Assembly: GCA_015232455.1 (NCBI GenBank)
Contig: JADFZQ010000005.1
Location: 62,001-126,000 of the forward strand
Length of the DNA: 64,000 nucleotides
Source: Desulfamplus sp.
GTDB taxonomy: Bacteria > Desulfobacterota > Desulfobacteria > Desulfobacterales > Desulfobacteraceae
Direction: 5' to 3'
The notes beneath the pieces are model-generated. The model was not told where the DNA came from. It saw only the letters and a list, made by a program, of their open reading frames with translations, and made no database searches. The translations under genes and the position numbers were made by a program. How positions within the stretch are numbered: the stretch's first letter is position 1; each line of letters opens with the position of its first letter. This document shows positions 1-8,681 of the stretch, one piece after another.

Positions 1-386
1 TCACCTATAAAGCTTAAGTGTTAATAATAAATTATTAATTATTATGAAAATTTATAAGCAAAAAACAGACCATATATAAATAGAGAATAGATAAAAAGTC
101 TAACATCTTGTTTATACTATATTTATTTAAAAAATAGAAACCATAAGTTCAGTAAAAGCAACGATATTGAAATAAGAATATAATATTTAGGTAAATATAG
201 GTAGGTAAGTTTTTAAGAAAGGATTATCAAAAAATTTGGTAAATAGGAATTTTTTGCTGGGTTGCTATGTTTTTAAACCTGATAAAACGAACAGAGTATG
301 AAATTTATAATTTTATTATTAACAATTGCATTCTGAACTGTTGCAACTTTATTTATTTTTTAGAAAAATATAATCAGTAAGAGTTA
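1..386. other. AT-rich intergenic stretch, no gene seen
   Basis: I see no convincing coding frame, RNA gene or clear terminator here. The stretch is very AT-rich with short A and T runs. It lies downstream of the minus-strand flagellar pair, so it probably holds the end of that transcript and the start of whatever lies beyond the window edge. Confidence 0.4.
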
Positions 387-680
387 TCAAATAGAAAAAG
401 AATTCATAAATTTTTCGGCTATCTTTTCAGGTTCAATCAAGTATGTTCCTCGTGCTATGGACTCTTTGAGAGAGTTTATTTTATCTGCTCTGCCCTCCTG
501 AGTAGTATCCATAGCAGCAGAAATTTTCTGAAGTTGTAAAGTAGTGTCAGAAAAAGTTACACTATCGCTTTTCCCACTTTTTATAGCACTTTCAACTGGA
601 ATAAATTTTGACGATTTACTTGTTTCAGACTGTGAATATGCCTTTTGAACAAATACAGTGTTTGGATTTTGAATTCTCAT
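387..680 (-). CDS. flgM: Negative regulator of flagellin synthesis FlgM (anti-sigma-28)
   Basis: FlgM holds the flagellar sigma factor FliA (sigma-28) inactive until the hook-basal body is complete and FlgM is exported. The 97-residue length fits the family. The N-terminal half is Ser/Lys-rich and probably disordered. The C-terminal half carries the family signature (EGRADKINSLKES, then an IEPEKIAEKFMNS tail), the sigma-binding helices. The ATG is preceded by AGAGGTG at good spacing. It follows the DVU0524-like gene by 15 nt on the same strand, so the two are likely co-transcribed. Identification rests on the conserved C-terminal pattern and the flagellar neighbour. Confidence 0.88.
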   Translation of the reverse strand: MRIQNPNTVFVQKAYSQSETSKSSKFIPVESAIKSGKSDSVTFSDTTLQLQKISAAMDTTQEGRADKINSLKESIARGTYLIEPEKIAEKFMNSFSI

Positions 681-695
681 ATCTTCACCTCTTGT

Positions 696-1121
696 TTAAA
701 TCTCTATTGTTTCGCCCGCGGCTTCTCTTGCTAATTGTTTCATTCTTTTTAATACAAAGTTAGAATCTTCTACAGAAAGCGTCTGGGTACTTTTTTGGTT
801 ATTTTCATCAATTGAACTAAAGCTAAATTTTTCCCCTTTTCTTTTAGTAAAATCAATTTTACCACCCATCTCTTTTTCAAGTTTCCCAGTTATCTCTTTT
901 TCCATAGTTTCCTGTGGACCAACCGTTGTAATTTTATCTACAATACCAGCGGCAACTTTATCTATAATTGCAGCTCTTTTACCTTCTGCAGAGATTTTGA
1001 CCTTATCAGCAGATGAAGTATCATTTCCAGCCTGCTGATTTCTGGCTATAGCACGTCCTTGGCTTAATTGTTTACTGTAAACCTTAAGAACATTCTGTAT
1101 TTGATATGATGGAATCTGCAT
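696..1121 (-). CDS. DVU0524-like FlgM-associated protein
   Basis: This small, charged, cytoplasmic-looking protein of about 141 residues resembles the DVU0524 family found next to flgM in sulfate-reducing Desulfobacterota. The family's role is not established; the pairing suggests flagellar gene control or FlgM handling. I chose the ATG at 1121 (protein begins MQIPSYQIQNVLKVY) because AAAGGAG lies just upstream; the frame stays open a further 11 codons without a better site. There is no signal peptide or membrane segment. The C-terminal half is helical and charged. Family recognition is from the N-terminal pattern plus context. Confidence 0.7.
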   Translation of the reverse strand: MQIPSYQIQNVLKVYSKQLSQGRAIARNQQAGNDTSSADKVKISAEGKRAAIIDKVAAGIVDKITTVGPQETMEKEITGKLEKEMGGKIDFTKRKGEKFSFSSIDENNQKSTQTLSVEDSNFVLKRMKQLAREAAGETIEI

Positions 1122-1183
1122 GGTCTGTTTCTCCTTTATCCACCAGATCGGCATATAAGAGTTAAAACTAAAGTTTTTTTCAT

Positions 1184-2476
1184 TTAATCATCAAAATTTC
1201 CGTTCACACCTTTGTCGTTCTGAATTAATGCCCCTCTTCTTATAATCTTCTCTTTTGTCCAATCTTCAGCCTTTTCAATGCGTGTAGATTTTGGACCAGG
1301 ATCAGGGTTTCCACACTTTATAATATCCTCAATTGCAATTGGTGCTGTATCTTGTGCATTGAAAATATTTACAAGCATGTTAAAAACAAACTCTTCAACA
1401 CCTTTTGCCATACGCTCTCTTATAGCTTTAGGCTGTGAAAGAAAAATGTTCTCAAATGGAAGGTTTAGCTTCTTATAATCCCCACCTTTAAGTTTCTGTT
1501 TTTCAGCAAAAGAGAGCATCTTTTTCCAAGTTTGTTCATTTACTCCTTTATCTGAATTCTTGATAAAATCTCCATTTATATCAAGAATTGCATTGCCAAA
1601 GTCATTAACCTCCACACCCCATGAGATCATCTGAAGTGCAGTTGCTACATTTGCCTTTGTTGTTCTTGTTGTTTGGGCAATCTCTAACAATTTTGCAGAG
1701 CTATTACCAGATGTTCCGTGTTGGGCACCAGATACACTATATTTTTCCAATTTTTTATGTATCTGGCAAGTAAGCTCTACATTTATACCAGTTCCGCTCT
1801 CTTCAATACCATGAGTTGTGCCATTATTAAGGGCAATCCAATTTGGAAAAATATTGTGAGCATTTAATCCTTGAATCAAAAAAAGAGCTTCTTCTGCTGT
1901 TGAAAGTCCACATTTACCTTTAATTTCACCCACTTCTGTCTCAAGACCTGCCCAATCTGGCACAAATGGTATTAACTCTAAATTTGCAAGAAGATTTTGA
2001 GCATCAGTCAGATGTGAAGCATCAATGGCAATTGATGTGATACCAGCGTCAAAAAGAGAAGGGATTTCAATTTTTGCTTGTTCTATATCTTCAATATTCT
2101 TGATACCAAAATGATCGGCATGAATCGCAACTGGAATTGTAATATTGAGTTCATTGCAAAGAGCATCAACATGTCTTGCTATATTCCAAAGATTTACGGG
2201 ACAATACGCAGACGTTCCACCTTCTGAACGGGCAATTTCGATAATAATTGCGGCATTTGCACGCTGTGCAGCCATCAAAGTGCCTTGAATAACAAAATGG
2301 TTTCTGGCATTTGCAGCAATTGTCATTGCTTTATTTTTTTTTATCATTGCTCGGTCGATATATTTCCCACTAACAATTAGTGCGTGGGAATTTGGAAAAA
2401 GTCTCTTGATATTGTCAGGTCTGCCTACTTTAAGAGCTTCATGGAAATCTTTTTTCGAGATCAAACTTTGTGTCAT
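1184..2476 (-). CDS. Class II fructose-bisphosphate aldolase family protein
   Basis: Probable zinc-dependent aldolase that cleaves or forms ketose bisphosphates in glycolysis/gluconeogenesis. The 430 residues carry the class II pattern: HADH (residues 119-122) for metal and catalytic Asp, a SIAIDASHL strand, ETEVGEIKG (179-186) for the metal-binding Glu region, NNGTTHG with His222, and SGAQHGTSG with His253. At 430 residues it is longer than E. coli FbaA (about 359), and HADHFG replaces the usual HLDHG, so it belongs to a divergent subgroup. The substrate could be another ketose bisphosphate. It has its own strand-consistent position before the flagellar pair, 62 nt away. Confidence 0.75.
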   Translation of the reverse strand: MTQSLISKKDFHEALKVGRPDNIKRLFPNSHALIVSGKYIDRAMIKKNKAMTIAANARNHFVIQGTLMAAQRANAAIIIEIARSEGGTSAYCPVNLWNIARHVDALCNELNITIPVAIHADHFGIKNIEDIEQAKIEIPSLFDAGITSIAIDASHLTDAQNLLANLELIPFVPDWAGLETEVGEIKGKCGLSTAEEALFLIQGLNAHNIFPNWIALNNGTTHGIEESGTGINVELTCQIHKKLEKYSVSGAQHGTSGNSSAKLLEIAQTTRTTKANVATALQMISWGVEVNDFGNAILDINGDFIKNSDKGVNEQTWKKMLSFAEKQKLKGGDYKKLNLPFENIFLSQPKAIRERMAKGVEEFVFNMLVNIFNAQDTAPIAIEDIIKCGNPDPGPKSTRIEKAEDWTKEKIIRRGALIQNDKGVNGNFDD

Positions 2477-2823
2477 AACCCTCCTTAAATTATTTTTTCT
2501 GTAGTAACTTTATGAGAGGTGATTCGCGTTACAATAGTCATAAATACAGATAGTGATTTTTATTAGTGTCATCAATTAATTTTTGCCATTTTTACATGGA
2601 ACTATAAAAAAATTCAAGTAAACTTAAGTAGGATATAAGGAATTAGAAAATATAATAAGAAACAATTTTGTAAATGAATTGTCCTTCATAATTGATGTTT
2701 TTTTTTATTAACAACTATAGTATAGTCAATATAGTTTTATACTAAATTAATGTTGATATTAATTATCTGATTTTATTTTATAAAAATACTATTAATTAAG
2801 ATTTATAAAATAACTTTCTCTGC
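2477..2823. other. Intergenic region between divergent aldolase and TetR genes
   Basis: This AT-rich spacer separates two divergent genes. Apart from the TetR promoter/operator at its right end, I see only A/T runs and no small ORF with a ribosome-binding site. It must also contain the aldolase promoter, which I could not place with confidence. Confidence 0.4.
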
Positions 2824-2851
2824 TTGACACATTAAAAAAGAATTTGATAAT
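2824..2851 (+). promoter_or_regulatory. Predicted sigma-70 promoter of the TetR gene
   Basis: A perfect -35 hexamer TTGACA at 2824-2829 is followed after 16 nt by GATAAT at 2846-2851. The TTG start of the TetR gene lies about 45 nt downstream. The palindromic operator at 2854-2869 begins 2 nt after the -10 box, so it would overlap the transcription start. Confidence 0.65.
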
Positions 2852-2853
2852 GT

Positions 2854-2869
2854 ATGAATTATAATTCAT
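2854..2869. promoter_or_regulatory. Palindromic operator, probable TetR autoregulation site
   Basis: A perfect 16-bp palindrome, ATGAATTATAATTCAT, sits at the expected transcription start of the TetR gene. The half-sites TGAAT-N4-ATTCA recur at 3658-3671, before the oxidoreductase gene. They resemble the TGAAT/ATTCA core of the Bacillus FadR box. Binding is inferred. Confidence 0.6.
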
Positions 2870-2896
2870 TAATCAATAGATTAAGGTGATGGTTAA

Positions 2897-3574
2897 TTGC
2901 AAAAAGAGAAGACAGACAAATATTATGCCATTTTAGAGAGTGCGGGTTCTATTTTTGCGAGATTCGGCTTTTATAAATCTACTATTTCGCAGATTGCTAC
3001 AGAGGCTGGCGTAGCTGATGGGACAATATATCTCTATTTTAAAAATAAAGATGATATTCTTTATCAATTTCTACAATTTAAAACTACCACTTTTTTTGAA
3101 AAGATGCGACAGTCAATAGATAGAGCTGAAACTGCTGAATCAAAATTAAGAAGCTTGATAAAATGTCATCTGCAAGAGTTTCAAAATGATATTAATATGG
3201 CTATTATTTTTCAATCTGAAGTTAGATATAGAAGAGATATAGCCCTCCATGTTAAAGATGTCTCTAAAATGTATTTAGAATTTTTGTCTGAAATAATCGA
3301 ACAGGGGCAGATGGAAGGAGCTTTGCGTCAGGACCTTTTTGTCGGTTTGGTTAAAAGATTTATTTTAGGTGCGGTTGAAGGTGTTATAAATACATGGGTT
3401 GCTGCTGATGGCAAATACGATCTTGTTTCTATGGCAGACCCGTTAGTTGAACTTTATCTTAACGGTATTCAAAACACTATCAATGGGAACAAAAATAATA
3501 TGAAAATAGGCTATATTGCTAAAGATAATATTGAAATAACAACAGAAATGGACTTGATAAATGGCAATATATAG
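2897..3574 (+). CDS. TetR/AcrR-family regulator, probably of fatty-acid or acyl-CoA metabolism
   Basis: One-domain repressor of 225 residues. An N-terminal TetR helix-turn-helix lies at about residues 8-57, with the pattern GFYKSTISQIATEAGVADG then IYLYFKNKDDIL, followed by a helical ligand-binding domain. It starts at TTG with AAGGTGAT six bases upstream. It lies immediately before the membrane FeS oxidoreductase and etfBA genes, and matching palindromes lie in both promoters. I infer that it controls electron transfer for acyl-CoA oxidation in response to an acyl-CoA or fatty acid, as YsiA/FadR of Bacillus does. The exact ligand is unknown. Confidence 0.82.
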   Translation: MQKEKTDKYYAILESAGSIFARFGFYKSTISQIATEAGVADGTIYLYFKNKDDILYQFLQFKTTTFFEKMRQSIDRAETAESKLRSLIKCHLQEFQNDINMAIIFQSEVRYRRDIALHVKDVSKMYLEFLSEIIEQGQMEGALRQDLFVGLVKRFILGAVEGVINTWVAADGKYDLVSMADPLVELYLNGIQNTINGNKNNMKIGYIAKDNIEITTEMDLINGNI

Positions 3575-3657
3575 AATGAATGCCATTTATAAGGTTAATC
3601 ATCTTTTTTCTTGACCTTTAAGATATTGTCAATTAAAGCCTTGAACCTGTGAATCCT

Positions 3658-3671
3658 TGAATAAGAATTCA
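3658..3671. promoter_or_regulatory. Second TGAAT-N4-ATTCA operator-like site
   Basis: TGAATAAGAATTCA has the same half-sites and 4-nt spacer as the palindrome before the TetR gene. It lies about 90 nt before the membrane FeS oxidoreductase start and overlaps a weak promoter-like TTGAAC (3641-3646) / TAAGAAT pair. The match suggests that the TetR protein represses the etf-linked oxidoreductase. Confidence 0.5.
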
Positions 3672-3758
3672 GTGTAAGAAATAATTTTTATTAATAATCA
3701 GCGTTTTTTATTGTTTAATTTAACTGTTTAACCAAAATTAATTTTATGGAGTAAGATC

Positions 3759-5828
3759 ATGACCCCATTGATTGGACCAGCAAATTTTATGTTTTTCGGT
3801 TTTTTCCCCGCTGCTATTCTATCAGTTGTGATACCTGTGGTAGGGGTAGCACTTTTCACCTATATCATGGCAAGACGCATTGCCCCTTTAGTGCGATCTG
3901 CTCCTGATAACCGTTTTGACAATATCCCAGAACGCATCAAAAACTTGGTTATAATTTGGCTTGCCCAATGGCGTCAGCCAAGATACATGGTCGCTGGTGT
4001 GTTACATATTGTCATTTTTGCAGGATTTTTAATACTCTCCATCCGTTCAACATCTCTTGTTATTATTGGTATATCTCACGATTTTGTTCTTCCCGGTTTT
4101 GATGGAATAATTGGCGGTATTTACAATTTTTTTAAAGATTATGCTGCAACTGCTGTTCTTATAGCATGTATTATTGCAGCTTTTAGAAGAGGCATTGTAA
4201 AACCCGCAAGATATGCTGTTCCAGCAAAGTATGGTAAAGATCACACTGCTGAAGCTGTATTTGTTCTTGGTGTTATTTCAACTCTTATGATTTCAGAGAG
4301 TCTCTTTGAGGCAACAGAGCTTGCGGCTGAAATGAAACACACAGGACACGCAGAATTTATAGCACCACTTTCTCTTGTTTGGATATTTAGAGGCATGGTC
4401 TCTGAATTTTCTCACAGCACATTACAGGCTCTTCATATTGTAATGTATTATATCCATGACCTTACATTTTTCTTTTTTCTCTGCTTTCTTCCAATGGGTA
4501 AACATTTTCATGTTATTACTTCTATTTTTAATGTCTTTTTCATGCGGGTCAAAAAAGGAAATATCAAGCCTGTTCGTTATGGCGTTAGTGCTGAAGAGCT
4601 TGATAACCTTGAATCTCTTGGCGTTAAAAAACTTGAAGATTTTACATGGAAGCATATCCTTGATTTTTACTCATGTGCAGATTGTGGAAGATGCTCTGAT
4701 CAATGTCCTGCAAATGCAGTTGGAAGACCATTATCTCCTCGGTTTATAACAATCAAAGCAAGGGACCTTATATTTAGAAACTATCCTCTTAAATCAGATG
4801 TGATCTATAAAAGCAAAATGCTTGTTGAAGATATCTATACAGAAGATGAAATCTGGTCATGCACAACCTGCGGAGCTTGCGAGCAAGAGTGTCCGCTTGG
4901 TATTGAGTATATTGACAAAATGGTAGATTTAAGAAGAGGTATGGTTGATGAGGGAATGGTTCCGCAAACTCTTCAAAAACCTCTTAAAGCTCTTGAAAAA
5001 CGTGGTAATCCTTATGGAATTATGGAGAAAAAACGTTCAGATTGGTGCACAGACAAAGCATTTGCTCAAGAGTGCAAGGTTAAAATTTTGGAAAATGGTG
5101 AAACCGCCGATACTCTATTCTTTGTTGACAGCATCACATCATTTGACGATAACATTAAAACTATCGCACGTAACACAGCAAAGATTCTAACCCGTGCTGG
5201 TGTTGATTTTGGTATTCTTGGCAAGGCTGAAAAAGATAGTGGTAATGAAGTTGTCCGTTTTGGTGAAGAGATGCTTTTCCAAAATCTCAAATCCCACAAC
5301 ACAGAAGTGATTCTTGAATCTGGAGTTAAACAGATTGTAACTGCTGACCCTCACGCATTCAATGCTTTAAAGAATGACTACACAGGACTCCCACCAGTTA
5401 AACATGTAAGTCAGATTATTACAGAAAAAATTAAAGCTGGTGCTTTGACCTTAAAAGAGGCTCAAGAGCCAAAAGAGGTCTATGTTTACCATGATCCTTG
5501 CTATCTTGGACGCCATAACGGAATTTACGAAGACCCAAGAGAAGCACTTGACGCAATTAGAAATTTGAATCGTGTTGAGCTTGAAAAAAGCAGAGATCGC
5601 TCGTTCTGCTGTGGTGGTGGTGGACTTATGCTCTTCTATGAACCAGAAGAAGAGACAAGAATGGGTGTTCTTAGAGTAAAAATGGCAGCAGAAGCTGGAG
5701 CAACTGTTATTGTTACAGCTTGTCCGTTCTGCCTTGTAAATATTCAAGATGCTATCAAGGTTGCTGGAAAAGAGGGCGAGATGAGAGCTATGGATTTCAC
5801 AGAGCTTATAGCCCAGCATTTAAGTTAA
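3759..5828 (+). CDS. Membrane FeS oxidoreductase, EtfAB:quinone oxidoreductase type
   Basis: A 689-residue membrane protein probably passing electrons from reduced EtfAB to menaquinone. The first about 270 residues hold several hydrophobic segments resembling the nitrate-reductase gamma-type cytochrome b region. Two 4Fe-4S motifs follow (CADCGRCSDQCP and CTTCGACEQECP, about residues 305-375). The C-terminal part has CCG-type cysteine-rich signatures seen in heterodisulfide reductase HdrD (DPCYLGRHNG, FCCGGGG, CPFCLVN). This architecture matches the EMO group of syntrophs and sulfate reducers. The ATG is preceded by GGAG. It stands 142 nt before etfB and behind a TetR operator-like site. Function is by family; the electron acceptor is inferred. 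Confidence 0.85.
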   Translation: MTPLIGPANFMFFGFFPAAILSVVIPVVGVALFTYIMARRIAPLVRSAPDNRFDNIPERIKNLVIIWLAQWRQPRYMVAGVLHIVIFAGFLILSIRSTSLVIIGISHDFVLPGFDGIIGGIYNFFKDYAATAVLIACIIAAFRRGIVKPARYAVPAKYGKDHTAEAVFVLGVISTLMISESLFEATELAAEMKHTGHAEFIAPLSLVWIFRGMVSEFSHSTLQALHIVMYYIHDLTFFFFLCFLPMGKHFHVITSIFNVFFMRVKKGNIKPVRYGVSAEELDNLESLGVKKLEDFTWKHILDFYSCADCGRCSDQCPANAVGRPLSPRFITIKARDLIFRNYPLKSDVIYKSKMLVEDIYTEDEIWSCTTCGACEQECPLGIEYIDKMVDLRRGMVDEGMVPQTLQKPLKALEKRGNPYGIMEKKRSDWCTDKAFAQECKVKILENGETADTLFFVDSITSFDDNIKTIARNTAKILTRAGVDFGILGKAEKDSGNEVVRFGEEMLFQNLKSHNTEVILESGVKQIVTADPHAFNALKNDYTGLPPVKHVSQIITEKIKAGALTLKEAQEPKEVYVYHDPCYLGRHNGIYEDPREALDAIRNLNRVELEKSRDRSFCCGGGGLMLFYEPEEETRMGVLRVKMAAEAGATVIVTACPFCLVNIQDAIKVAGKEGEMRAMDFTELIAQHLS

Positions 5829-5872
5829 ATTGCTAAAACTACCATGCACCATGCTTAAACCCGAAATAAACT

Positions 5873-5900
5873 GTAGAGACTCACTGTCGTGCGTCTCTAC
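5873..5900. repeat. GTAGAGAC palindromic repeat, copy 1
   Basis: Inverted repeat with 12-nt arms (5873-5884 and 5889-5900) and loop TGTC; the arms differ at one base. The same GTAGAGACGCAC arms occur at 23650-23677 and, degenerate, at 17077-17100. It lies in the spacer between the oxidoreductase gene and etfB. Confidence 0.7.
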
Positions 5901-5970
5901 TTCAAAATTAATTATAATTTTTGTTTTTGTGTATATTGATTCAAACATTTAACTTTATCTGGAGGTAACA

Positions 5971-6759
5971 ATGGAGATTTTGGTATGCGTCAAGCGTGTT
6001 CCTGATACTGCTGAAAATGAATTTCAGTTAAACAGTGCGGGTAATGACCTTGATCGTGATGATCTTGTCTATTCTGTAAATGAGTGGGATAACTACGCCG
6101 TTGAAGAGGCAATTCAGATTGTTGACAGAGTTGGCGGGAATGTTACTGTGGTAACTGTTGGCGACAGCGAATCTGAAGAGGTTTTAAGACGCGAAATGGC
6201 AATGGGTGCAAATACTGGCGTTCTTCTCTCTGATGATGCTTTTGAAAATTCTGATGGTAAAGGTGTTGCCACAATTTTAGCTGGAGAGATTAAAAAAGGT
6301 AAATATGATCTGATTCTTACTGGTGCCCAAGCTGATGCTGCTGCTGGTCAGGTTGGCGGTATGCTTGCTGCAATGCTTGATCTTCCCTATGCTTCACTTG
6401 TTAATAAAATTGAAATTGACGGAAGCAAACTTAAGATAGGCAGAGAGATTGAGGGTGGAAACCAAGAGATGAATGAGATTGAACTTCCATGTGTTCTCTC
6501 AATTCAAACAGGTATTAATGAGCCACGTTATGTTGGTATCCGCGGTATTAGAAAAGTTGCTCAAGTTGAAATTCCTGTAAAAGATGCTGCTGCACTTGGT
6601 GTTGATCCAGCCTCTGTAGGTGAAGCTGGATCAAAGGTAAAAAGAGTTGATTACTTTGTGCCTGTTCTTGGAGACGGTGCAGAGATGCTTGAAGGCTCAA
6701 CAGATGAGATCATTGCACAGCTCATTGAAAGAATCAAAAGCAAAGGAGGACTTGCATAA
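5971..6759 (+). CDS. etfB: Electron transfer flavoprotein subunit beta
   Basis: Beta subunit of the cytoplasmic EtfAB heterodimer that takes electrons from acyl-CoA dehydrogenases. The 262 residues match the family length. It opens with the typical ILVCVKRVPDT and carries the beta signature region near residues 120-200 (GAQADAAAGQVGGMLA, then EIEGGNQE and LPCVLSIQTG). GGAGG precedes the ATG. The stop codon overlaps the etfA start (TAATG), so translation is coupled. Together with the upstream membrane FeS oxidoreductase it forms an electron bridge to the quinone pool. Confidence 0.95.
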   Translation: MEILVCVKRVPDTAENEFQLNSAGNDLDRDDLVYSVNEWDNYAVEEAIQIVDRVGGNVTVVTVGDSESEEVLRREMAMGANTGVLLSDDAFENSDGKGVATILAGEIKKGKYDLILTGAQADAAAGQVGGMLAAMLDLPYASLVNKIEIDGSKLKIGREIEGGNQEMNEIELPCVLSIQTGINEPRYVGIRGIRKVAQVEIPVKDAAALGVDPASVGEAGSKVKRVDYFVPVLGDGAEMLEGSTDEIIAQLIERIKSKGGLA

Positions 6760-7721
6760 TGACACAGATATATGTTTATGTTACGCATAAGGGTGGAGTT
6801 GCTGATGATATTGCATCAGAGTATATTGGAGCTGCAAAAAAGATTGATGCAGGTGCAGCCTTAACCGCCGTTGTTACAGGTTCTGGTGCTGACCTTGATA
6901 ATGTTGCCCAATCTCTTACATCAAAGTATGCAGAGGTAATTAAAATAAGCGATCCAGCTCTTGCCTATCCAAATGCTGAAGTTATTCGCAAAGCTCTTTG
7001 CAATGTGCTTGATAAATCTGCAATAGTTCTTGCTCCACATGACACCCTGGGCATGGATTTATGCCCAGGTCTTTCAATTAAAATGGATTCAACCTTTGCT
7101 GCTGATGCTGTTGATTTTGAAGGTGTTGATGGTGGAAAACTTAAACTTGTCCGCCAAGAGCTTGGCGGAGCTGTAAGCACCCATGTAACATGCGATATTT
7201 CAAATGGTGCTGTTATCACAATCCGTCCAGGTGCCTTTGCTCCAGTTGATGCATCTGCTAGCGGAAAAGTAACTGACAAGCCTGCTGGTGATCTTTCAGC
7301 AAAAAGAAAATTCCTTGAAGTTGTTCAAGCTGAAGTTGGTGATGTTGATATTACAAAATCTGATGTTCTTGTATCTATTGGTCGTGGTATTCAGGAGCAG
7401 GAAAATATTGCTATTGCTGAAGAGCTTGCTGAGGCTATGGGTGCTGTTGTATCTTGTTCAAGACCAATTGTTGATGCAAAATGGCTTGAAAAAGGTCGTC
7501 AGGTTGGAACATCAGGCAAAACTGTTAAACCAAAAGTCTATATGGCTATGGGTATCAGCGGCTCATTCCAGCACATGGGCGGTGTGAAAGGCAATCCTTA
7601 TATTGTTGCTGTAAACAAAAATCCAAAAGCTCCGATCTTTCAAGTTGCAGATGTTGGTATTGTTGCTGATATTTTAGAGTTCATGCCAGCTCTTACAGAG
7701 GCAATTAATGAGATGAAATAA
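6759..7721 (+). CDS. etfA: Electron transfer flavoprotein subunit alpha
   Basis: Alpha subunit of EtfAB. The C-terminal FAD-binding domain is clear: VSIGRGIQ, then SRPIVDAKWLEKGRQVG, KPKVYMAMGISGSFQHMGG and a final AVNKNPKAPIFQVADVGIVAD stretch (given here in pieces). The 320-residue length is normal. It overlaps the etfB stop by one base and has AAAGGAGG inside the end of etfB as ribosome-binding site. A hairpin and a palindromic repeat lie downstream, ahead of the convergent PilZ gene. Confidence 0.95.
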   Translation: MTQIYVYVTHKGGVADDIASEYIGAAKKIDAGAALTAVVTGSGADLDNVAQSLTSKYAEVIKISDPALAYPNAEVIRKALCNVLDKSAIVLAPHDTLGMDLCPGLSIKMDSTFAADAVDFEGVDGGKLKLVRQELGGAVSTHVTCDISNGAVITIRPGAFAPVDASASGKVTDKPAGDLSAKRKFLEVVQAEVGDVDITKSDVLVSIGRGIQEQENIAIAEELAEAMGAVVSCSRPIVDAKWLEKGRQVGTSGKTVKPKVYMAMGISGSFQHMGGVKGNPYIVAVNKNPKAPIFQVADVGIVADILEFMPALTEAINEMK

Positions 7722-7722
7722 T

Positions 7723-7754
7723 TTTTTATCAAAAATTTAAACTTTTGATAAAAA
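7723..7754 (+). terminator. AT-rich hairpin after etfA, possible terminator
   Basis: Twelve-base arms TTTTTATCAAAA (7723-7734) and TTTTGATAAAAA (7743-7754) enclose an 8-nt loop, directly after the etfA stop. No clear U-tract follows, so termination here is uncertain. Confidence 0.35.
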
Positions 7755-7777
7755 GATAAAAATAGCGTTTAAAAAAT

Positions 7778-7814
7778 AAAGGTTTGACAACTTTTAAAGA
7801 GTTGTCAAACCTTT
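7778..7814. repeat. TTTGACAACTTTT palindromic repeat, copy 1
   Basis: A perfect inverted repeat with 15-bp arms (7778-7792, 7800-7814) and a 7-nt spacer. It lies between convergent etfA and the PilZ gene, where it could act as a bidirectional terminator. Related copies are at 13226, 23687 (half), 35282, 57221 and 62196. Confidence 0.8.
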
Positions 7815-7902
7815 AAAATGGCTATAGAAATAAGATCCATATATCATAAATACCCCAACCCAATCATAGTTCATAAGTTCCATCACACCCCCGATATCAA
7901 TG

Positions 7903-8655
7903 TTAATCAATCCTGCTTAAACGCCTTAATTCATCTAATTGTGCCATGTGGATAAATTTATTTAATTGCCCTTCTTTATCTGGTGTTAACCCTATAAATT
8001 TAGCTCCTATAAAAATATGATTTTCTGACTGATTTTGATTCAATCTGGCAACTTCAATTTTTAAAGGAATAGTGGCAAAAGGCTGTTTAGAGTTTGGAGT
8101 CATTAACAACATACCTACCACAGCTTGACTGTGGCGTTTTAATGTTGAAAGTGGATTAATGGTTTTATTGAGCTTAACAGGAACAACTATACCGAGTCCG
8201 CTTATTGAAATGTCTCTTATAAAGAAGTCTTTTGTTGAGTAATAACTATTATTATTAAATATTAACTTTGCTTTGACTGTAAAATCTTTACTCATTGGCA
8301 TTCTGTACGCCGAACGAATATTAGTTTCCAATAAGGGAGGAGTATATTCAACTGTTATAGCAGCAACCCTGCTATTATCAAATAAACAGTAGTCTTTGTG
8401 AAATATTAAAGGTCTGCATTTTATGCCAAATCTTTTTTTATCAAAATCAACTCTTAGCAGGGTTGTTAGGTGCATCTCTTCAAAAGAGGTGGAAGGTGTT
8501 ATACGGTGGGTAGGTTGAGCCACAATTATGCTTTTTTTTTTATGATCAGCATCATAAATAATTGAAGAGGATGCAAATGGGTTCAAGGAGTTAAGATTAA
8601 ATACAATCTCAACTCCTGTCGATGGTGCAAATATCTCTTCTATAGTGTGGCTCAT
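7903..8655 (-). CDS. PilZ-domain protein, probable c-di-GMP receptor
   Basis: A 250-residue cytoplasmic protein with a C-terminal PilZ domain. The c-di-GMP binding motif is visible as RSAYR (Arg114 and Arg118) followed by DISISGLG (Asp148, Ser150, Gly153). The N-terminal half (about 1-105) is a YcgR-like or unknown beta-rich region. It lies 26 nt after the HU gene on the same strand, and cheX/cheY are transcribed away on the other side of HU. I infer a role in motility or surface behaviour controlled by c-di-GMP; the partner is unknown. Confidence 0.75.
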   Translation of the reverse strand: MSHTIEEIFAPSTGVEIVFNLNSLNPFASSSIIYDADHKKKSIIVAQPTHRITPSTSFEEMHLTTLLRVDFDKKRFGIKCRPLIFHKDYCLFDNSRVAAITVEYTPPLLETNIRSAYRMPMSKDFTVKAKLIFNNNSYYSTKDFFIRDISISGLGIVVPVKLNKTINPLSTLKRHSQAVVGMLLMTPNSKQPFATIPLKIEVARLNQNQSENHIFIGAKFIGLTPDKEGQLNKFIHMAQLDELRRLSRID

Positions 8656-8681
8656 ATTAATAGTGAGAGTTAATTACAAAT

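Noticed and set aside
1278-1478. Plus-strand frame of 66 codons
   Set aside because: It lies opposite the aldolase-like gene and has no family match or ribosome-binding site.
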